Below are positions 45,884 through 53,922 of a stretch of 64,000 nucleotides of DNA, one piece after another (position 1 is the stretch's first letter; each line of letters opens with the position of its first letter). This DNA is from Bacteroidia bacterium (lineage in GTDB: Bacteria > Bacteroidota > Bacteroidia > Flavobacteriales > Flavobacteriaceae), in NCBI GenBank assembly GCA_030430385.1, contig JAUIFO010000002.1:1-64000 (forward strand). The letters run 5' to 3'. The translations under genes and the position numbers were made by a program. Under the pieces are notes generated by a model. That model saw only the letters and a list, made by a program, of their open reading frames with translations, had not been told where the DNA came from and did no database searches.

Positions 45884-46921
45884 ATGGAAATGTTTTTAGG
45901 TATAGATTATCCGACACTCTGGTATTTAGTGGTAGGACTTTTATTTTCAGGATATGCAATTTTAGAAGGCTTTGATTATGGTGCAGGTGCGTGGCATTTA
46001 TTCTTTAGAAAAGACTTAAGTAGACGAATAGCTATAAATGCAATTGGGCCTTTATGGGATGCCAATCAAGTATGGCTTATTATTGGTGGTGGTGCTTTAT
46101 TTGCAGGATTTCCTGTAATGTATGCCACAATGCTATCGGCAATGTATGTTCCTTTTATGTTGTTTTTAATGGCTTTAGTATTACGCTCGGCAGCGATTAA
46201 GTTTAGAAGTGCCGAACCTATGCTCTGGTGGCGTAAAACATGGGATATTATTTACTTTACATCTAATGTATTAATCTCTTTTTTATTAGGCGTAGTATTG
46301 GGTAATGTTCTTTTAGGATTAGATATTGGTGCAAATTTTGAATATGAAGGCGGTATTTTCCTGTCATTTTTAAGTCCATATGCCATTATGGTTGGGTTAA
46401 CTACTTTGGGAGTTTTTATGACACAAGGTGCAATATTTCTATTGCTAAAGACTGAAGGAAGATTACACGCGAGGTTAACTTTTCTATTAAAAAAAGCGAT
46501 GATTTTCTTCGTTGTGAGTTTTGCAATTACTTCACTTTATACACTAACATTTATTGAGGGTGTAACAGACAAGTTTAAAGAAAATCCCATTTTTTTTGTA
46601 TTACCTCTATTAGCATTTTTGGCCATTGCAAATGTTCCAAGATTAGTGTCTAAAAAAAAGTATTTGATAGCTCTACTATTTTCATCATTAACAATGGCAT
46701 TTTTATTAATGTTGGTTGCATTTCAGTTATATCCTGTCTTGCTGCCTTCAACTTTGAACCCTAATTATAGTGTCACCATATATAATGCTGCATCTTCACA
46801 AAAGTCATTAGGAATAATGCTCACCATTGTTGTGATAGGAGCTCCCCTTCTAACACTTTACTTTTTATTTCTATACAAGACATTTAATGGAAAAGTTAGG
46901 CTTGACGATACTAGTTATTGA
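45884..46921 (+). CDS. cydB: Cytochrome bd oxidase subunit II
   Basis: CydB is the structural partner of CydA. The 345-residue membrane protein shows the N-terminal WYLVVGLLFSGYAILEGFDYGAG (in two parts), GPLWDANQVWLI near 55 and FRSAEPMLWWRKTWD, all classic CydB motifs, and about eight transmembrane helices. No cydX-like small gene or cydCD assembly genes are present after it. It forms an operon with cydA. With SQR it gives a complete short chain from sulfide to oxygen. Confidence 0.95.
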   Translation: MEMFLGIDYPTLWYLVVGLLFSGYAILEGFDYGAGAWHLFFRKDLSRRIAINAIGPLWDANQVWLIIGGGALFAGFPVMYATMLSAMYVPFMLFLMALVLRSAAIKFRSAEPMLWWRKTWDIIYFTSNVLISFLLGVVLGNVLLGLDIGANFEYEGGIFLSFLSPYAIMVGLTTLGVFMTQGAIFLLLKTEGRLHARLTFLLKKAMIFFVVSFAITSLYTLTFIEGVTDKFKENPIFFVLPLLAFLAIANVPRLVSKKKYLIALLFSSLTMAFLLMLVAFQLYPVLLPSTLNPNYSVTIYNAASSQKSLGIMLTIVVIGAPLLTLYFLFLYKTFNGKVRLDDTSY

Positions 46922-46928
46922 TCAACCA

Positions 46929-46958
46929 ATTGTTACATATCCTAATAAATGTAACAAT
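46929..46958 (+). repeat. Inverted repeat overlapping operator f
   Basis: A perfect 10-bp inverted repeat ATTGTTACAT / ATGTAACAAT with a 10-base spacer; the right arm contains the left half of operator f. It could be an extra regulator-binding arrangement or a weak cydB 3' hairpin (no T-run follows). Confidence 0.5.
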
Positions 46959-46994
46959 AGTTACTGTAGGACTTGCTGTCTTACACTTAATTTG
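46951..46994 (+). promoter_or_regulatory. Crp/Fnr-type operator and -7 element, site f
   Basis: Operator GTAACAATAGTTAC (46951-46964) is perfect. A -7-like TTAATTTG (46987-46994, one mismatch to TAnnTTTG) begins 36 bp after the operator start. It precedes the split YeeE/YedE and porin operon at 47015. Confidence 0.7.
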
Positions 46995-47014
46995 TTCAAT
47001 AAATAAATTCAATA

Positions 47015-47572
47015 ATGGAAATACTTTATAACCCTTGGCCATGGTATATCTCTGGGCCTATGATTGCTTTTATTATGTTTCTTTTAATAATGGTTGGGAA
47101 AAACTTTGGAATGTCTGCAAATTTAAGAACAATGTGTACCCTATGTGGCGCAGGAAATAATGCTGATTTTTTCAAATTTGATTGGAAGTCTCAACGTTGG
47201 AATTTAATCGTTGTCGTAGGTGCAATAATAGGTGGTTTTATTGCTTCAAATTATTTAACAAATAATGACACTGTTATTATTAACCCAGACTCCATGGAAA
47301 ACTTAAAATCATTAGGCTTTGAAAGTGCTGGTTCTGCTTATCTTCCAACTGAATTATTTGGTAATGGAGTAATTATGGACGTTAAAGTGCTTTTGATTTT
47401 AGCTATTGGAGGTTTGTTGGTTGGCTTTGGTGCTAGATATGCTGGAGGTTGTACCTCTGGACATGCCATTTCTGGGTTGAGTGACCTTCAATTACCATCT
47501 TTAATTGCTGTAGTTGGTTTCTTTATTGGTGGATTAGTTATGATTCACATTCTTTTTCCTATTATTTTTTAA
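47015..47572 (+). CDS. YeeE/YedE-family sulfur transporter, half 1 (PmpA-like)
   Basis: This 185-residue membrane protein has four or five transmembrane helices and the YeeE/YedE signature ARYAGGCTSGHAISGLSDLQ, with another Cys pair at MCTLCGAGNN (Cys41, Cys44). Full-length YeeE/YedE (TsuA) passes thiosulfate through the membrane using conserved Cys residues; split versions are encoded by two small genes, and the other half is at 48939. It is first in a three-gene operon behind operator f. Likely role: uptake of thiosulfate or another sulfane-sulfur compound, or export if reversed. Confidence 0.88.
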   Translation: MEILYNPWPWYISGPMIAFIMFLLIMVGKNFGMSANLRTMCTLCGAGNNADFFKFDWKSQRWNLIVVVGAIIGGFIASNYLTNNDTVIINPDSMENLKSLGFESAGSAYLPTELFGNGVIMDVKVLLILAIGGLLVGFGARYAGGCTSGHAISGLSDLQLPSLIAVVGFFIGGLVMIHILFPIIF

Positions 47573-47575
47573 TCA

Positions 47576-48934
47576 ATGAAGACTCTAATATTAATAGTGT
47601 TTGTGTTCATTAATATGTCCACATTAAAAGCTCAAGATCATTGCGACAATAGTGAGGTTGAAAAACTCAAAGAGATCTTTACAAAGGCTGAAGTTGAAGG
47701 ACATATACGTAACTATTTTATGACCACTATTAATGACAGAAATCTTAAAAACTACTACTCTAATGCTTTAGGAGGCGCTATTGCTTTTAAAACAAAAACT
47801 TATAAAGGCTTTGAAATTGGTGTAAAAGGAATTTTTACTTACAAAGGATTTTCATCTGATTTAAATGAACCAGATGAAACAACTGGGAAAATCTCAAAAT
47901 GGGAGCATGAACTTTACGATTTAAATGACCTTGATAACTTTAATGACTTAGATCGCTTAGAAGAGCTATACCTTAAATATAACTTTAAAAATGGGTATAT
48001 CACATATGGCAAACTGGCCATAGAAGAAACACCATTACTCAACGAAAGTGATGGTAGAATGAAACCCTTTGCTTTTAAGGGGCTTTGGTTTAACATGAAC
48101 AAAATCAAATACCAATTACATATAAATTGGTTAGATAGAGTATCACCTAGAAGCACCGTTGAGTGGTATGATTTTAATGAGGCAATTGGTTTGACAAATA
48201 ACGGGTTTCAACCTAATGGAGAAATAGCAAATTATCGTAATAAAACTAAAAGTAAAGGCCTAGCATCAATTCAATTTGAAACAGGAATTAATAGTTTCGA
48301 TTTAAGATTAAACCATTATTATCTCCATCATATTTTCAACACAAGTCTCTTAGAATTAGACTATCATAATAATAATTGGTTTATAGGCTTACAATATGCC
48401 GCACAATTTCCAGAGGACTATCAAGATAGACTACCTTATAAAGATCGTTATATTCAAACAAATGAAAACGCTCAAGTTTTAAGTAGTCGGATTGCTTTTG
48501 ATCCTAAACATTGGTATGTTGGAATTAATTTTACAAGAGTCTTTCACAATGGAAGGTTTTTATTTCCAAGAGAATTAGGTAGAGATCACTTTTTTACATC
48601 CATCTCAAGATCTCGACTTGAAGGTTTTGGTAATGCGAATATATTTACAATTTCAAGTGATTATGATTTTAATATTAGAGGTTTAAAATTTGGATTGGAG
48701 TTTACTGAAGTTCTAGGACCTGAAGTAGGTGATCTAGAATTTAACAAGTATAATCTTGATGAATATTTTCAATTAAATACTCGTCTTCACTATGAATTAC
48801 ATGGTTTCCTTGAAGGATTAAATTTTGATATCCTCTACGTTTACAAAGAAAACCTCAATAATTATGATCCCATTAATTTATTCAACCAGAGTAATTACCA
48901 TCAAATAAATTTTGTAACAAACTATATTTTTTAA
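47576..48934 (+). CDS. Outer-membrane porin (OprD-like) within the sulfur transporter operon
   Basis: This 452-residue protein has a signal peptide (about 1-19, ending LKAQ), an N-terminal helical piece, and then beta-barrel sequence ending in Phe (FVTNYIF). YGKLAIEETPLLNESDGRMKP resembles the GRQ..TP..N..D.R.P stretch of OprD-type porins, and a PKHWYVGINF-type strand pattern continues to the end. I am sure of an outer-membrane barrel and less sure of the OprD link. It lies 4 bp after one half of YeeE/YedE and 4 bp before the other, so it probably gives the same substrate passage through the outer membrane. Confidence 0.72.
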   Translation: MKTLILIVFVFINMSTLKAQDHCDNSEVEKLKEIFTKAEVEGHIRNYFMTTINDRNLKNYYSNALGGAIAFKTKTYKGFEIGVKGIFTYKGFSSDLNEPDETTGKISKWEHELYDLNDLDNFNDLDRLEELYLKYNFKNGYITYGKLAIEETPLLNESDGRMKPFAFKGLWFNMNKIKYQLHINWLDRVSPRSTVEWYDFNEAIGLTNNGFQPNGEIANYRNKTKSKGLASIQFETGINSFDLRLNHYYLHHIFNTSLLELDYHNNNWFIGLQYAAQFPEDYQDRLPYKDRYIQTNENAQVLSSRIAFDPKHWYVGINFTRVFHNGRFLFPRELGRDHFFTSISRSRLEGFGNANIFTISSDYDFNIRGLKFGLEFTEVLGPEVGDLEFNKYNLDEYFQLNTRLHYELHGFLEGLNFDILYVYKENLNNYDPINLFNQSNYHQINFVTNYIF

Positions 48935-48938
48935 GAAA

Positions 48939-49352
48939 ATGAGAACAATAATATACTTATTTATAGGCATTCTATTTGGAATCACAATGTATAAATCTGA
49001 AGCCGCGTCATGGTTTCGTATTTACGAAATGTTTAATTTGGACGCCTTCCATATGTATGGCATTATTGGATCTGCACTTATATTAGGAATACTTACAGTA
49101 CAGAGTATAAAAAGATTTAAGATAAAGTCTTTTTTTGGTGAAGACATATCATTTTGCCCAAAAAATAAAAGTATTGCTCGCTACCTTATTGGTGGTACTA
49201 TTTTTGGATTAGGATGGGCATTAGCTGGTGCTTGTCCTGGACCTATGTTTACCTTAATTGGAGCTGGATTCCTTCCAATGTTTGTTGTAATTCTTTTTGC
49301 CCTTATTGGAACTTACATATATGGCTTGTTAAGAAATAAATTACCACATTAA
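48939..49352 (+). CDS. YeeE/YedE-family sulfur transporter, half 2 (DUF6691/PmpB-like)
   Basis: This 137-residue membrane protein has about four transmembrane helices and the second-half signature GTIFGLGWALAGACPGPMFTL with the conserved Cys of GACPGP. It completes the transporter begun by the gene at 47015, with which it shares an operon behind operator f. A terminator follows 28 bp after the stop. Split YeeE/YedE pairs are often found with rhodanese and CstB/ETHE1-like genes, as here. Confidence 0.87.
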   Translation: MRTIIYLFIGILFGITMYKSEAASWFRIYEMFNLDAFHMYGIIGSALILGILTVQSIKRFKIKSFFGEDISFCPKNKSIARYLIGGTIFGLGWALAGACPGPMFTLIGAGFLPMFVVILFALIGTYIYGLLRNKLPH

Positions 49353-49380
49353 TTAGATTTAGTAAAATCGTATAAAAAGA

Positions 49381-49412
49381 AACCCATTCATTAATTGAAT
49401 GGGTTTCTTTGC
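49381..49412 (+). terminator. Intrinsic terminator ending the sulfur locus
   Basis: A perfect 11-bp stem AAACCCATTCA / TGAATGGGTTT with a TTAAT loop, followed by CTTTGCTTT. Confidence 0.8.
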
Positions 49413-49415
49413 TTT

Positions 49416-49434
49416 GCTCCTCAGACTGGGCTCA
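49416..49434. repeat. 19-bp duplicate of the tRNA-Asn 3' end
   Basis: TGCTCCTCAGACTGGGCTC at 49416-49434 is an exact copy of 49517-49535, which covers the 3' end of the tRNA-Asn gene and two flanking bases. The copy then runs into ACTTCGACTCCGCTCAGT, not into tRNA sequence. Either an attachment-site relic or part of a dispersed repeat. Confidence 0.65.
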
Positions 49435-49483
49435 CTTCGACTCCGCTCAGTATAAACTTCTCACCCAGAAAGCTGCTAAAACA

Positions 49484-49512
49484 AAAACGCCACCTTTGGT
49501 GACGTTTTCTTT
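49484..49512 (-). terminator. Intrinsic terminator of tRNA-Asn
   Basis: Read on the minus strand, stem AAAACG-CACC / GGTG-CGTTTT (one mismatch, 3-base loop) is followed by TTTGTTTT. It lies 11 bp beyond the tRNA 3' end. Confidence 0.65.
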
Positions 49513-49518
49513 TCAATG

Positions 49519-49592
49519 CTCCTCAGACTGGGCTCGAACCAGTGACCCTCTGATTAACAGTCAGATGCTCTAACCAACTGAGCTACTGAGGA
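49519..49592 (-). tRNA. tRNA-Asn (anticodon GTT)
   Basis: The minus strand folds as a full cloverleaf of 74 nt: acceptor stem TCCTCAG / CTGAGGA with discriminator G, D arm GCTC / GAGC with AGTTGGTTA loop, anticodon arm TCTGA / TCAGA with loop CTGTTAA (anticodon GTT), a 5-base variable loop, and T arm ACTGG / CCAGT with TTCGAGC loop. CCA is not encoded. Confidence 0.95.
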
Positions 49593-49712
49593 GTGTTTTT
49601 CTTTTGTTTAGCGAGCGCAAATATAGGCTATTTTTTATTTTATACAAAAAGACTATTAAATTTTAATGCGATTTTTTAAAATTAAAATTCAATATTAAAC
49701 TCTTAAGTCTTT

Positions 49713-51059
49713 TTAACCTGAAACCGCTCTTACAATATCGTTTCCGTTGGCGAATAAAACTAGAAGGATCAAGATCACAAATCCTACTAATTGAGCTCCT
49801 TCAAGAAATTTTTCGCTAGGCTTTCTTCCTGAAATCATTTCATATAGCAGAAACATCACATGTCCACCATCTAAAGCAGGAATTGGTAATAAGTTAAGAA
49901 CACCTAACATAATAGACAAGAACGCTGTTATTCTCCAAAAGTCTTCCCAAATCCAAGTGTCAGAAAAAATATCAAAAATGGCTTTAAATCCACCTACACC
50001 TTTATAAGCTCCAGTTTCAGGGTTAGAGATTAGCTTAAGCTGTTCACCATACTTCTTAAATTCCTTGACAAATCGTTTAGAACCTGCTGCAAAACTTTCT
50101 CCAAAAGAGTATTCTTTTCTTACAATATCAAGATATCCGAGGTCTTCAAAAATAGAATAGCTACCTCCTCTTATAATACCCAAACTACCTTCTTCACCAA
50201 CTTGTAATGTTACATCAACTTCATTTTGATCTCGAAGGACTTTAGCTGTAACTGTTTGGTTCTTGAATTGCGATAAGGCCGCTTCAATTTCATCATAATA
50301 CCTATACTTCTGGTCATTGATCCCTACAATAACATCACCTTCTTTTAGATCTACCTTAGCATTTTGTAAAGAATCAACAGTTTTAACCACATAAAAAGGA
50401 GTTCTTAACTGAAGTAAAGGACCGTCTTCTTTTTTGGTATCGGATAGCTTTCCTGCAAAATCAACAGGAAATTGAATATTTTGTTCAACACCATCACGCT
50501 TTATTAAAACCTCTTCCGCTGTTAAAAAACTGTAGGTTAAATCTGTTAAGTTCTCATAAGTATTACCATTCACTGAAATTATTTCGTCACCTGTTTGAAG
50601 GCCTATTTCTTTCAGAACAGGATTTTCAATGATATAACCGTCTTTGATGCTGTTAGTTGCAATTGTGGTGTCACCATAATATCCAGACATAAAGACATAA
50701 ATGACCCAAGCTAAAAAGAAGTTAACCGTTACACCACCAAGCATTATAATCAAACGTTGCCAGGTTGGTTTTGATCGAAACTCCCATGGTTGTGGTGGTT
50801 GCGCCATTTGCTCCTTATCCATACTCTCATCTATCATCCCAGAAATTTTCACGTAACCGCCTAATGGTAACCATCCAATTCCATAAACTGTTTCACCAAT
50901 TTTTTTCTTAAACAGTGAGAATTTAATATCAAAAAACAAGTAGAATTTCTCTACACGCGTTTTAAAAGCTTTTGCTGGTAAGAAATGTCCTAATTCGTGA
51001 AGTACAATCAATAATGAAAGGCTCAATAAAAACTGAGATATTCTAATTACAAACTCCAT
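49713..51059 (-). CDS. rseP: RIP metalloprotease RseP (site-2 protease)
   Basis: This 448-residue inner-membrane zinc protease cleaves transmembrane segments of anti-sigma factors and leftover signal peptides. HELGH (His21, Glu22, His25) lies in the first transmembrane helix, two periplasmic PDZ domains cover about 125-210 and 215-300, and NLLPIPALDGGHV carries the third metal ligand (LDGGH). About four transmembrane helices in all. It could be the second-step protease for anti-sigma factors such as the one at 26590, though that is only inference. It is monocistronic or co-transcribed with the M1 peptidase gene upstream (77 bp gap). Confidence 0.94.
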   Translation of the reverse strand: MEFVIRISQFLLSLSLLIVLHELGHFLPAKAFKTRVEKFYLFFDIKFSLFKKKIGETVYGIGWLPLGGYVKISGMIDESMDKEQMAQPPQPWEFRSKPTWQRLIIMLGGVTVNFFLAWVIYVFMSGYYGDTTIATNSIKDGYIIENPVLKEIGLQTGDEIISVNGNTYENLTDLTYSFLTAEEVLIKRDGVEQNIQFPVDFAGKLSDTKKEDGPLLQLRTPFYVVKTVDSLQNAKVDLKEGDVIVGINDQKYRYYDEIEAALSQFKNQTVTAKVLRDQNEVDVTLQVGEEGSLGIIRGGSYSIFEDLGYLDIVRKEYSFGESFAAGSKRFVKEFKKYGEQLKLISNPETGAYKGVGGFKAIFDIFSDTWIWEDFWRITAFLSIMLGVLNLLPIPALDGGHVMFLLYEMISGRKPSEKFLEGAQLVGFVILILLVLFANGNDIVRAVSG

Positions 51060-51136
51060 GTATATCTTTTCAAAATTTTACAGTGCACAAAAATAGTGTT
51101 TTGCCTGCATTTAGAAAACAATATTAGAAGTAATGC

Positions 51137-53074
51137 CTATTTTTTTATGAGTCTTTTAGTAATTATCCCGTTTGAAGTTTCCAATTGTACAAACAATAAA
51201 CCATCTGAAAAAGCTGAAACATCAATCATATGAGTCCATTGGGTTTCAAGTAAAGATTGTCCTAATGCATTGAATATACTTATCTTTTCAACTTTGAGTG
51301 ATTGAGGTTTCGTAATGTAAATCAAGTTGGATACTGGATTAGGAAAGATTTTAAATTCAGACTCCAATTGAAAGCTTTCTGTACTTAAAACCACTTGATT
51401 GTTTCTGGATACGATATCAGACTCTGGATCAAAGATCACATCTGCAACATCAAAAGTAACGGATTCAATAAACTGTTGATTGTTTGCCGTATTGTCTAAA
51501 ACAACATCTTGTGTTTCTCCGAGTGTTCCAACAAAACGCAATCGCACAGGTGATTCAAAGAAACTGACTGAAGGATGGCTTTGCTCTTGCGATAATTGAA
51601 TTGTAACTTCTGTAGCATTTGGCTGACTCCATGTAACTGTATAACTCGGATAGCCTTGTTTGTACAACCAGTCGTCAAAAAACTCAGTTAAATCTTCACC
51701 TGAAGATGCTTCCACAATAGCAATGAATTCATCTGTTTTTGCATAATCAAAAGCATGTTCTGGACTTGATAAATAATCACGAATAGCTTGAAAAAAAGTA
51801 GCGTCACCGAGCTTTTTCCGAAGCATGTGTAATACCATTCCGCCTTTATTATAGCTTAACCTTCCGCTAAAAATTCTATTAACATTAGTCGTATCTGCAT
51901 CAGACAAATAAACTGCTCCTCCAGGTTGTGAAGTGATGGAAGCATTTCGTTGTTGTTTCCATAAGGTGAAAATATCATTGCCATCTAAGTTCTCAAAAAC
52001 AAGACCTGATAAATAGGACGCAAAGCCTTCATTTAGCCAAATATCTTTCCAGCTTCCACACGTTATTTTGTTTCCAAACCATTGGTGAGCCAATTCGTGA
52101 GCAATTAAATTTCTTCCATAACTTCCCATAAAAGATACTGTGGTATGCTCCATTCCGCCACTAAATCCAAATTGCGCATGACCATATTTTTCATCTTCAA
52201 AAGGATACGGTTCAAAAAGGTCAATAAATAAATCCATAATATCAACCGTTACTGGAGTACTCGCTTGCGCTGTGGCAAAACTTTCTGGATAAACATAATT
52301 CACAATCTCAAATGGATTGCCATTATTGTCAACTTGATGTGTATATACTTGATAATTAGTTACCGAAATAGCAATGAGGTAAGCTGGAATGGGATAACGA
52401 TGTTTGAAATGCGTTGTTTTGGTATTGCCATTAATTACCTGACTTTGTTCAACGCCATTAGATACTGCGATGTATTCTTCATTGGACGGATTAAATTGAG
52501 GCGAAGTTATAACAACATCTATAGAGTCTATTTTATCAATTAAATCTTGTTTACAAGGCCACCAAGATTTGGCGCCATAAGGCTCAGATAAGGTCCAAAT
52601 TGTTGGATCACCATTATGAGTTTCTTGAACAAAGGAGGCAAAGCCAACACTTACAGGGCTTCCTGAATAACTTACCGTTAAAGAATCTAAAACACCCATA
52701 TTTTGAGTCACTGGTAAAGTCACCACCAATTCGTCATTGCTATTTTGAGAGAAGGCTAAACTTGTTCCGCGTTGATCTACATCTGTAACTGTCATATTAC
52801 TTGCTAAATCAAAGGTGATTTCAGTCATAGCTTCTTTAGCAACAAAATAACTGGTAATTGCTCCAGAAATAAAGTTGACAGAAGGATCAACATCTAATTC
52901 TAATCTGTGGTATTTTAAGTCGTAATTTCCTGTGTTCAGGTTCGCGCGATGCATGATTTGATTCAAAGCAGCTTTGGCTTCTGCAATCTGCACTTCTTCA
53001 AGCATTTTTTCATAGTCTTGCGCTTGAAGCTGAAAACAAAACAGCACAACAAATAAACGTAATAGTGATCTCAT
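51137..53074 (-). CDS. M1-family aminopeptidase secreted by T9SS (type A)
   Basis: This 645-residue peptidase starts, in my reading, at the ATG at 53074, which gives a clean signal peptide (MRSLLRLFVVLFCFQLQAQ); an upstream ATG at 53095 would add 7 polar residues. The M1 N-terminal saddle domain (about 45-215) is followed by the catalytic domain with GGMEH (a variant of GAMEN) and HELAHQW (326-332, zinc ligands His326 and His330) plus LNEGFASY with the third ligand. A C-terminal type A sorting domain (about 565-645, FPNPVSNLIYITK to TKRLIKK) sends it through the T9SS. It probably digests peptides outside the cell. Confidence 0.92.
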   Translation of the reverse strand: MRSLLRLFVVLFCFQLQAQDYEKMLEEVQIAEAKAALNQIMHRANLNTGNYDLKYHRLELDVDPSVNFISGAITSYFVAKEAMTEITFDLASNMTVTDVDQRGTSLAFSQNSNDELVVTLPVTQNMGVLDSLTVSYSGSPVSVGFASFVQETHNGDPTIWTLSEPYGAKSWWPCKQDLIDKIDSIDVVITSPQFNPSNEEYIAVSNGVEQSQVINGNTKTTHFKHRYPIPAYLIAISVTNYQVYTHQVDNNGNPFEIVNYVYPESFATAQASTPVTVDIMDLFIDLFEPYPFEDEKYGHAQFGFSGGMEHTTVSFMGSYGRNLIAHELAHQWFGNKITCGSWKDIWLNEGFASYLSGLVFENLDGNDIFTLWKQQRNASITSQPGGAVYLSDADTTNVNRIFSGRLSYNKGGMVLHMLRKKLGDATFFQAIRDYLSSPEHAFDYAKTDEFIAIVEASSGEDLTEFFDDWLYKQGYPSYTVTWSQPNATEVTIQLSQEQSHPSVSFFESPVRLRFVGTLGETQDVVLDNTANNQQFIESVTFDVADVIFDPESDIVSRNNQVVLSTESFQLESEFKIFPNPVSNLIYITKPQSLKVEKISIFNALGQSLLETQWTHMIDVSAFSDGLLFVQLETSNGIITKRLIKK

Positions 53075-53181
53075 TATTTTTTCTTTTTGTAACAATATAG
53101 CTTGTTAAATGTACTGAATTTGTTAGAAATGTGTCGTATTTTTGTATTCAATTCTTTCTGTAAAGCCTTAAATATCAATTC

Positions 53182-53850
53182 ATGCTTAAGTTTTTTAAAC
53201 AATTGAAGCTCTTTTTTTTAATTCTATTCATACTTTCTGGAATTATCATTTTTGTGTTTTATAATATTCTATATGTTGAAAAACCACTACCAATTTATCA
53301 GCCTAACAGAATAGATGCTTCGTTAGTAGATAGCAGCATTCAACATCAACGAAAATACCACACTATCGCAGACTTTAAACTTGTGAATCAAAATGGTGAA
53401 ACCATAACTCAAGACACCTATAAAGACAAAATTTATGTTGCCGATTTTTTCTTTACCACATGCCAAACAATTTGTCCGATAATGACAGATCAAATGCATC
53501 GTATACAAGAAGAATTAAAACATGATAATGAGGTACTATTGTTATCACATTCGGTAACTCCTGAAATCGATTCTGTTGAACAATTAAAACGCTATGCTAT
53601 TGAAAAAGGCGTGAATGACGAAAAATGGAATCTTGTTACAGGAGATCGCAAACAAATTTATGACCTTGCTAGAAAATCATACCTTGTTGTAAAACATGAT
53701 GATTCTGAAGATTACGGAATGGTGCACACCGAAAACTTTGCTTTAATTGATAAGAAAAAGCAAATACGAGGTATTTATAATGGTGTGAGTCCTGCTTCAG
53801 TTGATTCACTATTGATGGATATTCAAAAATTAAAAAAAGAATATGAATAG
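53182..53850 (+). CDS. SCO1/SenC family copper chaperone/thioredoxin-like protein
   Basis: This 222-residue protein has an N-terminal membrane anchor (about 9-30) and a periplasmic thioredoxin fold with the copper-binding motif CQTICP (Cys94, Cys98) and a distant His in MVHTENFAL. SCO proteins deliver copper to the CuA centre of cytochrome c oxidase or act as thiol reductases. No oxidase genes lie beside it; feoA begins 73 bp downstream on the same strand. Confidence 0.92.
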   Translation: MLKFFKQLKLFFLILFILSGIIIFVFYNILYVEKPLPIYQPNRIDASLVDSSIQHQRKYHTIADFKLVNQNGETITQDTYKDKIYVADFFFTTCQTICPIMTDQMHRIQEELKHDNEVLLLSHSVTPEIDSVEQLKRYAIEKGVNDEKWNLVTGDRKQIYDLARKSYLVVKHDDSEDYGMVHTENFALIDKKKQIRGIYNGVSPASVDSLLMDIQKLKKEYE

Positions 53851-53888
53851 TTTTTACTTTACTTTTTCATTAGCATAAATTTTTCAAT

Positions 53889-53896
53889 TACTTTTG
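53889..53896 (+). promoter_or_regulatory. Candidate -7 element of feoAB
   Basis: TACTTTTG matches TAnnTTTG and lies 27 bp before the feoA start. No obvious Fur box was seen near it. Confidence 0.4.
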
Positions 53897-53922
53897 CTTC
53901 TTTAAAATCAGTCTAAATAAGC

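Noticed and set aside
34948..49352. The sulfur locus as a recently acquired island with foreign composition
   Set aside because: Base composition and codon style look like the surroundings, no integrase or transposase was seen, and only a weak tRNA-end repeat is found at one edge. Transfer is possible but not supported enough to claim.
49416..49440. A second tRNA or tRNA pseudogene
   Set aside because: Only 19 bases match the tRNA-Asn 3' end; no anticodon arm, D arm or 5' acceptor half is present, so it is listed as a repeat only.
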